Virus record (IMG/VR): IMGVR_UViG_3300042456_000195
Location: 1 to 24,015 of that record
Length of the DNA stretch: 24,015 nt
Reading direction: 5' to 3' (one strand)
Source: a virus
Shown here: positions 7,351-16,170 of the stretch, in pieces
How positions within the stretch are numbered: position 1 is the first letter of the stretch
Layout: each line of letters begins with the position of its first letter
Program-made: the position numbers and the translations under genes
The notes under the pieces: model-generated
What the model was told of the DNA's origin: nothing
Seen by the model: only the letters and a program-made list of their open reading frames with translations
Database searches by the model: none

Positions 7351-8097
7351 ATGGCTAGGCGTGGCGCAACGACAAGAGATCCAAACCTTCGACGATTACC
7401 TTTGCCTCGTAAAGGCGGCGTTGAGCAGATTGTTGGAGATACTGACATTAAGCAAGGTGGCGGCAAGTCGGAAGAGGAAGTAATTCGCGCTGCTGGTCGT
7501 ACTGCTCGTCGTACTCCTGTAGAGCGACTCTCTGCTGGTGTATATCGAAGTGCTAGCGGTGATCTTGTAACGCAGGATGGCAAACCAATTCGACGACAGC
7601 CAACACAAGGTATGGCAGGGCAGGTTGCTGGAGGAATGCAGCAGAATCCTTGGCAGGGCGTCATTGATAACAACATGGGCGGCCAAGTTGCTGACATGGT
7701 AAATCGGCAAGGAGCTCCCATAAATCAGTACGACGATAAAATGTATCGGTATCCGCTTGGAACTAACATGCAGGATGAGATGCGCCGAATTGCTGAAGGT
7801 GCTGGCAATGTAGCGCAACAGCCTAACAATCAAATACAACAGGGCATGTATTGGGCTCCTGGATTTGGGCCAAATGCTCAGCCTATGCCACAAATGCCGC
7901 AAGCATCAGCTAATCAGGGAGGCAAGTACCGTTTAAGCCCAGGCGTATACGGCACTCGTGAGCAAGCTATGCAGCAGTACAATCAGCAAATGCAGCAGAT
8001 GTATCAGTCAGCAATTCCTGGCGCAGCAAATGTTACTGGACAAATGCCTAATTTTTCACGTTTTGGCCCTATGATGCCACAAGTTCGTAAGGGGTAA
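7351..8097 (+). CDS. Pro/Gln/Met-rich protein with GATTRDP N-terminus
   Basis: 248 aa, ATG 7351 directly after the previous stop, with GGAG about ten bases upstream. Starts MARRGATTRDP, nearly the same as the start of the gene at 9708. Contains two copies of an RLSPGVY-type motif (ERLSAGVY near 58-65 and YRLSPGVY near 193-200), the second followed by a Gln/Met-rich helix. Otherwise low-complexity, with NQ, PM and QQ runs and no TM segment. It is packed between the Gly/Ala-rich protein and the nozzle-like gene, so it is probably a virion protein. I know no family for it. Confidence 0.6.
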   Translation: MARRGATTRDPNLRRLPLPRKGGVEQIVGDTDIKQGGGKSEEEVIRAAGRTARRTPVERLSAGVYRSASGDLVTQDGKPIRRQPTQGMAGQVAGGMQQNPWQGVIDNNMGGQVADMVNRQGAPINQYDDKMYRYPLGTNMQDEMRRIAEGAGNVAQQPNNQIQQGMYWAPGFGPNAQPMPQMPQASANQGGKYRLSPGVYGTREQAMQQYNQQMQQMYQSAIPGAANVTGQMPNFSRFGPMMPQVRKG

Positions 8098-8100
8098 ATA

Positions 8101-9705
8101 GTGGCCTTTCAAGGATTCACAATGTCACCGCCTTATGGCGGGTTGGACGCGCTAAGTCCAATAGATAATATGGATCCATCCTTTGCGTTGGAATTGGTAA
8201 ACGTGTTTCCTGGGGCAGGAGCGCCATCAGTTAGGTTGGGGTATACTCAATACAATACTGGTGGCGTTACCATCCCTGCGTCACCAATTAACTTTATGCG
8301 AGAACTTCCGCTTGCTGACGGAACTAAGCATCTGATAGCCGCAACTGATACTAACCTGTACAAGATAGTATCTGGCGGCATTGTTTCAACAGTTACTAAT
8401 CCAACGCCGCATACTGACAGCAGGTTTAATTCAGAGATATTTGCTAACAATCTATACCTCTGTAACGGTGTAGATGTACCGCAAGTTTATACCGGCACAG
8501 GTAACGCTGCTAACGTAACATTTACCTGCTCTGCTGGGCTAAGCAATCTTATTACCTGCGCCGCTTATAAGCGAAGACTTTACTTTGTTCAAAAGAACTC
8601 AATGTCTGTTTGGGTACATGCTTCCGTTGATGTGCCAGGAACTAGCGGCTCTCCTAAGCTAGACGAGATCCTAGATATTAAATATGTAATGACCAAAGGT
8701 GGTTACTTGCTGTTTGCTGGTAGCTATACCAACCAGACTGCAAATACGTCTCAAGACCTATTCTTTGCTTGTAGCTCTGAGGGCGAGATTGTTTTCTACA
8801 GTGGCACTGGCCCTTCAGATTGGTCGTTAGTAGCGCATTACTACATAGCCAAACCGGTAGGATTTAGGGCTTTTATCAGAGTTGATGCAGACGTTTGGAT
8901 TATAACACAAGACGGCATAGTGCCATTGTCGGCTTTGTTTCAGAGCGATTCTGCATCAGCTTTAATGGTAGTAAGCGGCAAGATTAATCCTATTATATCT
9001 GCCGCTGCGGAGAATTTTAAATTCTCTCATGATTGGGCTGGCTTTGTATGGCCTAGAGGTAGAAGGGTATATATCTCAGTCCCGCAATCAAGCAGCGAGA
9101 ACTACTTTCTAGTTTACTCGCTAGACACTAAAGGCTGGACTATTTTTAGGCTATTTGACGGTGCCCACGCCAACTCCTCTTGTTATGCATTTGAACAGCC
9201 GTTTTATGCTTCATTGACCGGCATAGTTTATCAGGGCGAAACGGGCCAGGCTGACGCTATTACTGCTACCTCTACAGGCCAAGCTATTACCTTTGCTGGC
9301 AGGACAGCATTTAGCTTCTATGGTGCTAGAGGAAACTACAAAGCGTTTAAAGATATTAGGCCGTTGCTAAAAGTGAAAAAGGGCGTGACCCTTAGCTTAG
9401 GGTTGGATACTGATTTTAAGAGATCGACGGTGGTTACAAGTGTGACGACTCCTACCAGCGCTTTTACTCCTTGGGGTAGCCCTTGGGGTGTGGCACCAGG
9501 AACGTACTTACCAATTCCTCCGTATACTCTTATTCCAGCCGTTACACCTCTTCCTTGGTCGGCTGACGTAGAATACACGTTTGACCGGTACGCAGTTAAG
9601 GGGCAAGGGCATTGTGCGGCGGTGCGGTTTGGTGGTGCAATAAAGAATACCACCTTAGATATTTACGGATTCGAAATTCGTTATGATGTAGGTGGGCAGG
9701 TATAA
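8101..9705 (+). CDS. Tail nozzle/hub-like structural protein
   Basis: 534 aa, GTG 8101 with AAGGGG about eight bases upstream. The N-terminus (MSPPYGGLDALSPIDNMDPS, then ALELVNVFPGAG) is typical of podovirus tail proteins in the gp10/gp12 nozzle class, and the remainder is a run of beta blades: LPLADGTKHLIAATDTNLYK, FNSEIFANNLYLCNGVDVPQ, RRLYFVQKNSMSVWVH and LDTKGWTIFRLFDGAHAN. A beta-propeller or sandwich fold is likely. The C-terminus ends in strands (YAVKGQGHCAAVRFGG). Order after the adaptor agrees with a tail closed by adaptor and nozzle. The role is assigned by pattern and position. Confidence 0.68.
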   Translation: MAFQGFTMSPPYGGLDALSPIDNMDPSFALELVNVFPGAGAPSVRLGYTQYNTGGVTIPASPINFMRELPLADGTKHLIAATDTNLYKIVSGGIVSTVTNPTPHTDSRFNSEIFANNLYLCNGVDVPQVYTGTGNAANVTFTCSAGLSNLITCAAYKRRLYFVQKNSMSVWVHASVDVPGTSGSPKLDEILDIKYVMTKGGYLLFAGSYTNQTANTSQDLFFACSSEGEIVFYSGTGPSDWSLVAHYYIAKPVGFRAFIRVDADVWIITQDGIVPLSALFQSDSASALMVVSGKINPIISAAAENFKFSHDWAGFVWPRGRRVYISVPQSSSENYFLVYSLDTKGWTIFRLFDGAHANSSCYAFEQPFYASLTGIVYQGETGQADAITATSTGQAITFAGRTAFSFYGARGNYKAFKDIRPLLKVKKGVTLSLGLDTDFKRSTVVTSVTTPTSAFTPWGSPWGVAPGTYLPIPPYTLIPAVTPLPWSADVEYTFDRYAVKGQGHCAAVRFGGAIKNTTLDIYGFEIRYDVGGQV

Positions 9706-9707
9706 TT

Positions 9708-10625
9708 ATGGCAAGGCAAGGCGCAACAACAAGAGACCCAAAAGCAAAAGCAGACCCTAAGCAAAGCAACAATCCTGATGTGCAGAATGTGCCAACTAGG
9801 GAGGCTAATCGCGCTATCTACGACACGCTAACACCTGAGCAGCAAGCTAGGTATCGCACTATTCGCACCAACAAAGGCGGTCGACAAGCTTTAAAATTTT
9901 TGCAGCGATTTCAGCAGCCAGTAGCTCAGCAGCCAACTCCAGAATCAGTTACACAAGATAACTTTATGGATGTTGGCCAGGCTTACAACGATATGGTTCA
10001 GCGATTTGGCCAAGAGCAATACCAGCCGCAATTTGAGCAGGAAATGGAGCGAGCTAGGCAGAATGTAATGGGCCAGTTTGACCGCCGTAATGCTCAAGCT
10101 TTTGCACAACAGCGACAAGACTTTGAAACGAGCATGGCTAACAGAGGTATTGCCCCAGGTGGGGAGCAGTACAATAGAGAGCTAAAAGCGCTTACTGATA
10201 GGCAGGATATGGCTCGTCAGGAGGCTATAAGTTCAGCAGAGCAAGCAGCTTATGGCATACAGCAACAGCAGTTCGGCCAAGCTTCAGACTTAGCTATGCG
10301 GCCATACGAGCAATGGAATGTGCTACAACAACCGTACATGATTGGCATTCAAGCTCAGTACCAAGCAAGAGAGGCTCAGCTACAGCGTCAGTTTGAGGAT
10401 GCTATGAGGCGAGGCGACAGAGCTAGTGCAGAGCGCATAGCTAGAATGTCTCGTGGTGGTGGTGGCGGTGGTGGACAACCAGCACTTACTCCTTATCAGC
10501 AAATGGAAATAGAGAATCTTGATAGGATACAAAATAAAAACCCACAGCCAAATCCAGGTGCGTCTTTTGTTCAGGGAACAGTTGCCGGAGCTGGAGGACA
10601 AATAACTAATAGATTGACTAGATAA
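9708..10625 (+). CDS. Gln-rich internal-virion-protein candidate with GATTRDP N-terminus
   Basis: 305 aa, ATG 9708, two bases after the nozzle gene. Starts MARQGATTRDPKAKADP, matching the gene at 7351. A LTPEQQARYRTIRTNKGG helix near 40-57 is followed by long Gln/Arg/Glu-rich amphipathic helices (EQEMERARQNVMGQFDRR, FAQQRQDFETSMANRGIAPG and onward), a Gly run (GGGGGG, about 249-255) and a loose C-terminus. The RGIAPGGEQYNRELKAL block recurs in phage internal or tail-associated helical proteins as I remember them. Probably packaged in the virion and ejected with the DNA; no catalytic motif. Confidence 0.62.
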   Translation: MARQGATTRDPKAKADPKQSNNPDVQNVPTREANRAIYDTLTPEQQARYRTIRTNKGGRQALKFLQRFQQPVAQQPTPESVTQDNFMDVGQAYNDMVQRFGQEQYQPQFEQEMERARQNVMGQFDRRNAQAFAQQRQDFETSMANRGIAPGGEQYNRELKALTDRQDMARQEAISSAEQAAYGIQQQQFGQASDLAMRPYEQWNVLQQPYMIGIQAQYQAREAQLQRQFEDAMRRGDRASAERIARMSRGGGGGGGQPALTPYQQMEIENLDRIQNKNPQPNPGASFVQGTVAGAGGQITNRLTR

Positions 10626-10626
10626 T

Positions 10627-11973
10627 ATGGCAACATTAGAAGAAGCATTAACAGGGCTGAATTACACACCGCTAGAGACTGGCTACGGAATAGCTGCACA
10701 AACTGTTGGGCAGATGGCTCCAAAGCTAATCAATCCTTACGGTTCTACAGGCCAGGCTATTGGTATAGGCTTAGGCTCAATACTTCTTCAATCGTTACTA
10801 GGCTATCAGGCTAGGCAACAGGCTGCTCAAGATACGTTAGAGCTAAACAGCTTGGCTAATCAGCTTATGACAAAGACAACGCCAGAGGCTCGTATTGAGT
10901 TTATTGGTGGCGTATCTGACCCTATGAATCAGTCTAGGCTTTCTACGCTATCAACTGCATTGTTGCAGCAGGATGCAACTAGAAAGATTAAGCAAGCTGA
11001 AAAATTAGCTGATTTAACTACAGCCGCAGAATTTGAAACATCCCCTCTTGCAACGCAAGTGGCAGATTTAAAAGCTACAAGAGAGGCAGAAGCAAAGCGC
11101 AAACTTGTCCAAGCATTAGTTCCTAGTGGCTCTGTTAGTACAGCTGGCGTAGAAGCCGCTCCAATGCCAGGCGCTACAGAAATGCAATCAAAACGAGATG
11201 CTTTAATTGCTCGTGGTATTGCTATGGGAATGACGCCAGGGCAAGCATCGGAATATGCTGAAAAAAATCTTAAACCTGATACTACTGCAACTAAAGAAGC
11301 TCAAAAGAAAATAGAAACTTCTCGTTCAAGAGGTGTAAATTTAGAAGAAATTGCTGCTACAGCTAGAGCTGGAATGGAAGGCGCTGGGATGACTGGAGGA
11401 GTACTTGGTAGGCCAAGACAACTAGCCTCTAGGATGGCGGCAGTCGTAAGTCCAGGCCAGCAGGAGAAGCAGGACTTTCAAGCAATACTTGACAGTGTAA
11501 GACCTAGAATGGTGCAGATATTACGCTCGCCTGGTGCAGTATCAGATTTTGAAACTAAATTGCTAATGGGGGCTGGTCCAAGTTCTACAAATACGCCAAC
11601 TGAAAACGCTAGGCTTATTGCAGGAATGGAAACTGTTTCTCAGTTAGAGCAAGATTACGCCGATTTCTTAGAAGGTTATGTTCAAAGCAAAGGTAGTTCT
11701 GTTGGAGCTGATGCTGTCTGGAGACAGTACAAGAGCGAGCAAGTATTTCCTACTGGGACTTTTAATCCACAGCGGCAAGATTGGTCTTCGTGGATGGCTG
11801 AAAAGGGAGGCGTAGCTAGTATTGGTATGGCAAATGTTAATGCCGTTCAGCAATCAGGAGCAGAACTTGTTTCTCAGCTTAAATCAAAGTATGGGACTGA
11901 TTGGAAAACTAAGCTAACTGATACTGAAAGAACTACGTTAAAAACACTTGTTGACGCAGCTAAAGGACAGTAA
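10627..11973 (+). CDS. Internal virion protein candidate, helical
   Basis: 448 aa, ATG 10627, one base after the previous stop. The N-terminus ([20 protein letters not shown]) is followed by a hydrophobic [20 protein letters not shown] segment near 45-65 that could touch a membrane, then long Ala/Gln/Glu/Lys-rich helices. The C-terminus is [20 protein letters not shown] followed by a short helix. Its last base pair overlaps the ATG of the next gene (TAATG). Position between a Gln-rich helical protein and a transglycosylase protein is that of ejection proteins in podoviruses; the call rests on context. Confidence 0.6.
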   Translation: MATLEEALTGLNYTPLETGYGIAAQTVGQMAPKLINPYGSTGQAIGIGLGSILLQSLLGYQARQQAAQDTLELNSLANQLMTKTTPEARIEFIGGVSDPMNQSRLSTLSTALLQQDATRKIKQAEKLADLTTAAEFETSPLATQVADLKATREAEAKRKLVQALVPSGSVSTAGVEAAPMPGATEMQSKRDALIARGIAMGMTPGQASEYAEKNLKPDTTATKEAQKKIETSRSRGVNLEEIAATARAGMEGAGMTGGVLGRPRQLASRMAAVVSPGQQEKQDFQAILDSVRPRMVQILRSPGAVSDFETKLLMGAGPSSTNTPTENARLIAGMETVSQLEQDYADFLEGYVQSKGSSVGADAVWRQYKSEQVFPTGTFNPQRQDWSSWMAEKGGVASIGMANVNAVQQSGAELVSQLKSKYGTDWKTKLTDTERTTLKTLVDAAKGQ

Positions 11974-14462
11974 TGGCTGATTGGTTAGACGAAGCTGAAT
12001 CATTGTTTGCAGAGCCGGATATGTCGGCTATGCCTACTCCTGCGCCTGTAGCGGCAGCAGAGCCTAGTGGCTATGGATTGCGTCAGCTTGCGTTTGATGT
12101 TCCTGCTGGCGTTGCTAGGGCTGGTGCTGGATTAGCAGATGTATTGTCATACCCTGTAGTAAAGGGGCTAGAGTACGCTGGGGCTCCCGTAGAGACTTTT
12201 GGACTAAGCAAACTACTTAGCGCAGGAGCCGAAGCCGCTGCTCCTACTCTTGGTGTAAGGCCAGAGACGGAAGTTCAAGAATTAGTTAGCTTTCTTACTC
12301 CATCGCCCTTGTCTAAGGCTAAGTTACTTGGTCAGGCTGGCACAGGATTAGCTGCATACCTTGGCAGCGAAGCAGGGCAAGCGATTGCGCCAGAATCTCA
12401 ATATGCTGGATTGATAGGAGCGTTGGCTGCTCCTGCTGCTGTTAGCGGTGCTGCTAAAGCTGCATCAGCTATCGCACCTTCGCTAGAAGATGTTGGTATG
12501 GGCTTACAACGTAAGGCTATGGGCGCAAGGGCTTCTGATTACAAACTAGCTAAAAATGCTATTATTGAAACAGTTGAAGGCGATACTACAACGCAGCTTA
12601 AAAAGAGCTTTGATAATCTTATTGAGAAAGGCACTCTTGGTAAAAGCATAGATCCTGAGTCTATGTATCCAAAGTTACAAGCCGCTAAGGAAGCCGCAGA
12701 AGATTCAATTCAATCTGTTTTAAAAGGAACAGAAGCTAAGGTAGGGCCAGTTCCTCCACCTTCATTTGATAAAACGCTTGAGTATGTTTCTAAAAACATA
12801 GCAGCTAACGATGTTGATAAATATTTAAACGAAGTTATCAGCTTGCAAGATGCTTTGCGTCGAGAAGGCAAGGGAAGTCTTGTATACTTAAATCAGCAAA
12901 AAAAGATTATTGGAGAGAATTGGAAAAACTCACCTCAATCTGACCCTGGTTTTTGGCGCAATCTTTACAGAGATATGAAAGGGCACATTGAAAAGTATGC
13001 GCCTGAAGTAAAAAACCTTAATAAGCAAAAACAGGATTTGATTGTAGTTAGCCCTATTATCGAAAGAGGCTTTAAGGCATCTGGCGCTAGTTATGATATT
13101 GGCAAAGCAATGCAATTATTATACACGTCTGGGGGTGCTGGATTAGCTGGTGGAGCAATTCTTGGGGCGGCAACAGGAGACACTGAGGCTGGTATTTTAG
13201 GCGCTCTCACCTTACGAGCATTAGCTACTCCTAAAGGACAAAATCTTGTCGGGAAATTAACAACTAATTTAAGCAAAGCAATACCTAAAGAAGTTGCCGC
13301 TGTTAGCCTTGGCGATTTGGCTACTATTGCTGGCAAAGCTGCTCCAAAAGATTTGCAAGCTTCAGCAACGGAACCTGCTGCAATGCCTGAGACTGGCGAT
13401 TGGCTTAATGAGGCTGAATCTTTATTTGTAGAGCCTACACCTGCACCAGCTAAAGAATCAGTTAAAGTAGGCAAGCAAAACATCAGCATCCCTACCGGCA
13501 AAGAGTTTGCTCCACCTAGCCTTGTTAGGGCTGTAATGAAAGCAGAATCAGCTGGCAAGCAAGAAGCTATTAGCCCTAAAGGTGCTAGAGGTTTGATGCA
13601 GCTTATGCCAGGCACAGCGAAAGACCTTGGGGTTAATCCTGACGATCCACAAGAGAATGTTGAGGGTGGCAGTAAGCTTCTGCGGCGATTGCTTAACAAG
13701 TATGACAGTCGAGAGATTGCATTAGCGGCATACAACTGGGGGCCTGGGAATATCGATAAGGCCATTAGAAAGGTTAGGGCCGCTGGTAAAGAGGTAACAT
13801 GGCAAAGCGTTCTTGATGAAGTTAAGGTTCCTAAGGAAACTAGAAACTATGTATCGAAAGTTATTAATTTAGAAAAACGAAAGCCAGAGGAAGAAAGTTT
13901 GTTGCGAACTGTAGCTAGCCTTGCACCAATTACAGGTGAAATAATATCGGCACAAGATACTATTGAATCTTTACGTCAAGGTGAATATAGAGGTGCTCTA
14001 ATAAATGCATTGGGAGTTATTCCGGCAGCAGGTATTTTTTCAAGATTACGAAAAGCAAACAAAGTAGTAGACGCAGTTGATAAAATCACACAAGCAAAAA
14101 AAACAGTTGAAAAAGGAAGCAAATTAGTTACTACAGAAAAAGCGAATGAAATAAGTGCTATTGCAAAAGAAATTTTGACTGAGCAGAAGGCAGCAAAAGC
14201 GACAGTATTTAGCAACAAATTGAAACGTCTTAATGAAGATAAGAAATTTGTTGAAACAATGATAGAGAAAGAACAAAAGCGGGCTGGACGAAAATTTAAT
14301 CAAATTGGGTCATCGTACGATGATGCAAAGCAAAAGCAATCATTAAAACAAACAACAAATCAACTTGATGCCGATAAAACCCGATTGGCAAAAATTGAAA
14401 AGCAAATTGAAGAAACTAAAAACGAATTGAAAAAATTATTTGGAATAGAACTTATAAAGTAA
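11973..14462 (+). CDS. Internal virion protein with lytic transglycosylase (SLT) domain
   Basis: 829 aa, ATG 11973. Residues 1-470 are mostly Ala/Gly-rich helices with hydrophobic patches. An SLT domain lies at about 500-615: catalytic Glu in KAESAG (E525), [13 protein letters not shown], and AAYNWGPGN. It should cut the glycan strand of peptidoglycan to let DNA cross the wall, as T7 gp16-like proteins do. A motif DWLxEAESLFxEP occurs at the very N-terminus (residues 3-15) and again at 476-488, just before the SLT domain, as if two genes had joined. The last 200 residues are Lys-rich, likely coiled coil, and encoded by more A-rich DNA. Confidence 0.8.
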   Translation: MADWLDEAESLFAEPDMSAMPTPAPVAAAEPSGYGLRQLAFDVPAGVARAGAGLADVLSYPVVKGLEYAGAPVETFGLSKLLSAGAEAAAPTLGVRPETEVQELVSFLTPSPLSKAKLLGQAGTGLAAYLGSEAGQAIAPESQYAGLIGALAAPAAVSGAAKAASAIAPSLEDVGMGLQRKAMGARASDYKLAKNAIIETVEGDTTTQLKKSFDNLIEKGTLGKSIDPESMYPKLQAAKEAAEDSIQSVLKGTEAKVGPVPPPSFDKTLEYVSKNIAANDVDKYLNEVISLQDALRREGKGSLVYLNQQKKIIGENWKNSPQSDPGFWRNLYRDMKGHIEKYAPEVKNLNKQKQDLIVVSPIIERGFKASGASYDIGKAMQLLYTSGGAGLAGGAILGAATGDTEAGILGALTLRALATPKGQNLVGKLTTNLSKAIPKEVAAVSLGDLATIAGKAAPKDLQASATEPAAMPETGDWLNEAESLFVEPTPAPAKESVKVGKQNISIPTGKEFAPPSLVRAVMKAESAGKQEAISPKGARGLMQLMPGTAKDLGVNPDDPQENVEGGSKLLRRLLNKYDSREIALAAYNWGPGNIDKAIRKVRAAGKEVTWQSVLDEVKVPKETRNYVSKVINLEKRKPEEESLLRTVASLAPITGEIISAQDTIESLRQGEYRGALINALGVIPAAGIFSRLRKANKVVDAVDKITQAKKTVEKGSKLVTTEKANEISAIAKEILTEQKAAKATVFSNKLKRLNEDKKFVETMIEKEQKRAGRKFNQIGSSYDDAKQKQSLKQTTNQLDADKTRLAKIEKQIEETKNELKKLFGIELIK

Positions 14463-14471
14463 GGAACTTAT

Positions 14472-15518
14472 ATGGGCTGGAGCGGAGGGAATTACTCAAA
14501 AGGCAATGCGGCAACTGGTGGTTGGGCTGGTGATGCTAGCCTTGGCATAGGCATAGAGGCTGGTCGCCATGATACCCAGGACAATGATTTTGCTACTGGT
14601 ATCAATCAGTGCATAAACAAGGATGGCTCTAATGCCTTTACCGGCAATCCTAACTTGGGCGGTTATATTCCTACCAACTTAGGCGCTGGTACTGCTGCTG
14701 CGCCAGCATTGTGCGTAAATAATGATACTAATACAGGCGTGTTTGGCCCTGCTGCTGATACTTGGGCTGTAGCTACTAATGGCGTTGAAAGAATTCGCGT
14801 TGATAGTTCTGGTTATGTAGGTATTGGAGTTGTTAGTCCCGCAGTTCTTCAAGATTCTGCAAGAAGTGCAAATGATTCGCTAACTCGCATAAGAATACAA
14901 AACGCAAATGCTGGATCGTCTGCACAGACGCATATTGATATAGGTAACGATCAGTCGGCTTCTGCTGCTGGTATGGTGCTTAATTCTAGTACTAATACAG
15001 CCCAAGCTGGAGCTAACAGCTTAAACATTTTTAACGGGCTAAATGCGCCTATAAGTTTACGAACAAATAGCGCTGAGCGTATTAGCATTAGAGGTAACGG
15101 TGATGTGGTTTTTTTCAATGGCCAAATCATTGTTGATGCTACTGCAATTGGAGCTAGTGCTGGCACAAACGCACTGCGGTACAGCACAACAACTGGTTTA
15201 GTAAGTTACGATACATCATCGGCACGCTACAAAGATAATATAGAACCATTGACTCATGGCCTTACAGCGGTGCTGGCAATGTCGCCAAAGCAGTACACCT
15301 ACAAGTCTGATGGCAAGGCTGATGTTGGCTTTATTGCTGAAGAGATGGTTTCGGTGGTGCCAGAGGTTGTATCAATCAACCAAGCTGGCCAGCCAGATTC
15401 TATTAACTATGACAGATTGGTTGCTGTAATGGCGAAAGCTATTCAGGAGCTCAACGCCAAAGTAGAAACGCTAGAGGCTCAAGTAGAAATGTTACAAACG
15501 CAGGTAGCAATAGGATGA
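14472..15518 (+). CDS. Tail fibre/spike with C-terminal S74 chaperone domain
   Basis: 348 aa, ATG 14472 with AAGGAA about six bases upstream. The N-terminal 60 residues (GWSGGNYSKGN, GIEAGRHDTQDNDFATGINQ) match the virion-attachment end common to phage fibres. The middle is beta-rich with NTGVFGPAADTWAVATNGVE, a repeat motif of S74 proteins. The C-terminal peptidase S74 domain begins at SSARYKDNIEPL, with candidate catalytic Ser250 and Lys254, then GFIAEEM, YDRLVAVMAKAIQELN and a terminal coiled coil. Such domains fold the trimer and then cut themselves off. It is short for a fibre, so receptor range may be set by a small domain. Its stop overlaps the lysis block start (ATGA). Confidence 0.87.
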   Translation: MGWSGGNYSKGNAATGGWAGDASLGIGIEAGRHDTQDNDFATGINQCINKDGSNAFTGNPNLGGYIPTNLGAGTAAAPALCVNNDTNTGVFGPAADTWAVATNGVERIRVDSSGYVGIGVVSPAVLQDSARSANDSLTRIRIQNANAGSSAQTHIDIGNDQSASAAGMVLNSSTNTAQAGANSLNIFNGLNAPISLRTNSAERISIRGNGDVVFFNGQIIVDATAIGASAGTNALRYSTTTGLVSYDTSSARYKDNIEPLTHGLTAVLAMSPKQYTYKSDGKADVGFIAEEMVSVVPEVVSINQAGQPDSINYDRLVAVMAKAIQELNAKVETLEAQVEMLQTQVAIG

Positions 15519-15931
15519 AGCTTAGACTCGTCAGGGTAACAGAATTTAACGGCGCAACTATGGGCGTGTTGTGCATCAATGATGCGCCTGAGTTTGTCAC
15601 GCTAGAGGAAGCCTGGCGAGATAATGAGCGCAATGTAAGCTGCATACCTATAGGCAGGTACAAGATTGGGCTGGTTAATAGTCCGTCTCGTGGCTGGGTG
15701 TATAAGGTTATGGATGTTCCCCAACGGGACCATATTCTTATTCATGCTGGTAATACCCACAAGGATACTCAAGGCTGCATCTTGCTTGGTGTGCAGTTTG
15801 GCAGGTTGGGCAGTGATAGCGCTATCTTGGCTAGTCGTGTAGCCATGAAGCAGTTTATGCAGATGATGAAGGGCGTCAAAGAGGCAGAGTTGCTTGTCGT
15901 GGACTCGTACGGTGGGGGGCGTGTTCACTGA
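15515..15931 (+). CDS. DUF5675 protein, possible peptidoglycan-active enzyme
   Basis: 138 aa, ATG 15515 in an ATGA overlap. Follows the DUF5675 pattern closely: LEEAWRDNERNVSCIPIGRY near 30-49, SPSRGWVYKVMDVP, and ILIHAGNTHKDTQGCILLG at 74-92. The last block, with His77 and Cys88, resembles the His...GC active-site layout of YkuD-type L,D-transpeptidases. The gene opens the lysis block and has no signal peptide. The family match is firm; an enzymatic role in cell-wall cutting is inference, and the family has no role I can name for certain. Confidence 0.8.
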   Translation: MKLRLVRVTEFNGATMGVLCINDAPEFVTLEEAWRDNERNVSCIPIGRYKIGLVNSPSRGWVYKVMDVPQRDHILIHAGNTHKDTQGCILLGVQFGRLGSDSAILASRVAMKQFMQMMKGVKEAELLVVDSYGGGRVH

Positions 15932-16170
15932 TGACTGGCGACGTTACTGAGTTACGCTATTGGCTGGATATTATTATAAAGGCTGCAATCGGTGTACTTG
16001 TTTCTATTATTGGCTTGGATTACAGAGCAGTTAAGAATAGCTTGCACGAGCTGGAGACGCATAAGTACATGGTTTCGGCTGAAGTGCAGGTTATTCAGAC
16101 GGAGCTAGCCTATATTAAGGGCCGGCTAGAGAAGATTGACGCCAAGCTGGATAAGGCGCTAGACCGATGA
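15931..16170 (+). CDS. Small membrane protein with coiled coil, lysis block
   Basis: 79 aa, ATG 15931 in a TGATG overlap. One TM helix at about 12-30 (IIIKAAIGVLVSIIGLD) is followed by a charged helix to the end that is probably coiled coil (IKGRLEKIDAKLDKALDR). This layout fits an inner-membrane spanin-like subunit or an accessory holin. An o-spanin partner was not found next to it. Placed between DUF5675 and the Cys-rich secreted gene, so a lysis function is likely; exact subtype is open. Confidence 0.6.
   Translation: MTGDVTELRYWLDIIIKAAIGVLVSIIGLDYRAVKNSLHELETHKYMVSAEVQVIQTELAYIKGRLEKIDAKLDKALDR

Noticed and set aside
7396-7902. - strand frames (168 and 135 codons)
   Set aside because: Antisense to a packed + strand gene, no RBS or domain.
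13091-13765. - strand frame of 224 codons
   Set aside because: Antisense to the well-supported SLT domain; no RBS, strand opposite to all neighbours.
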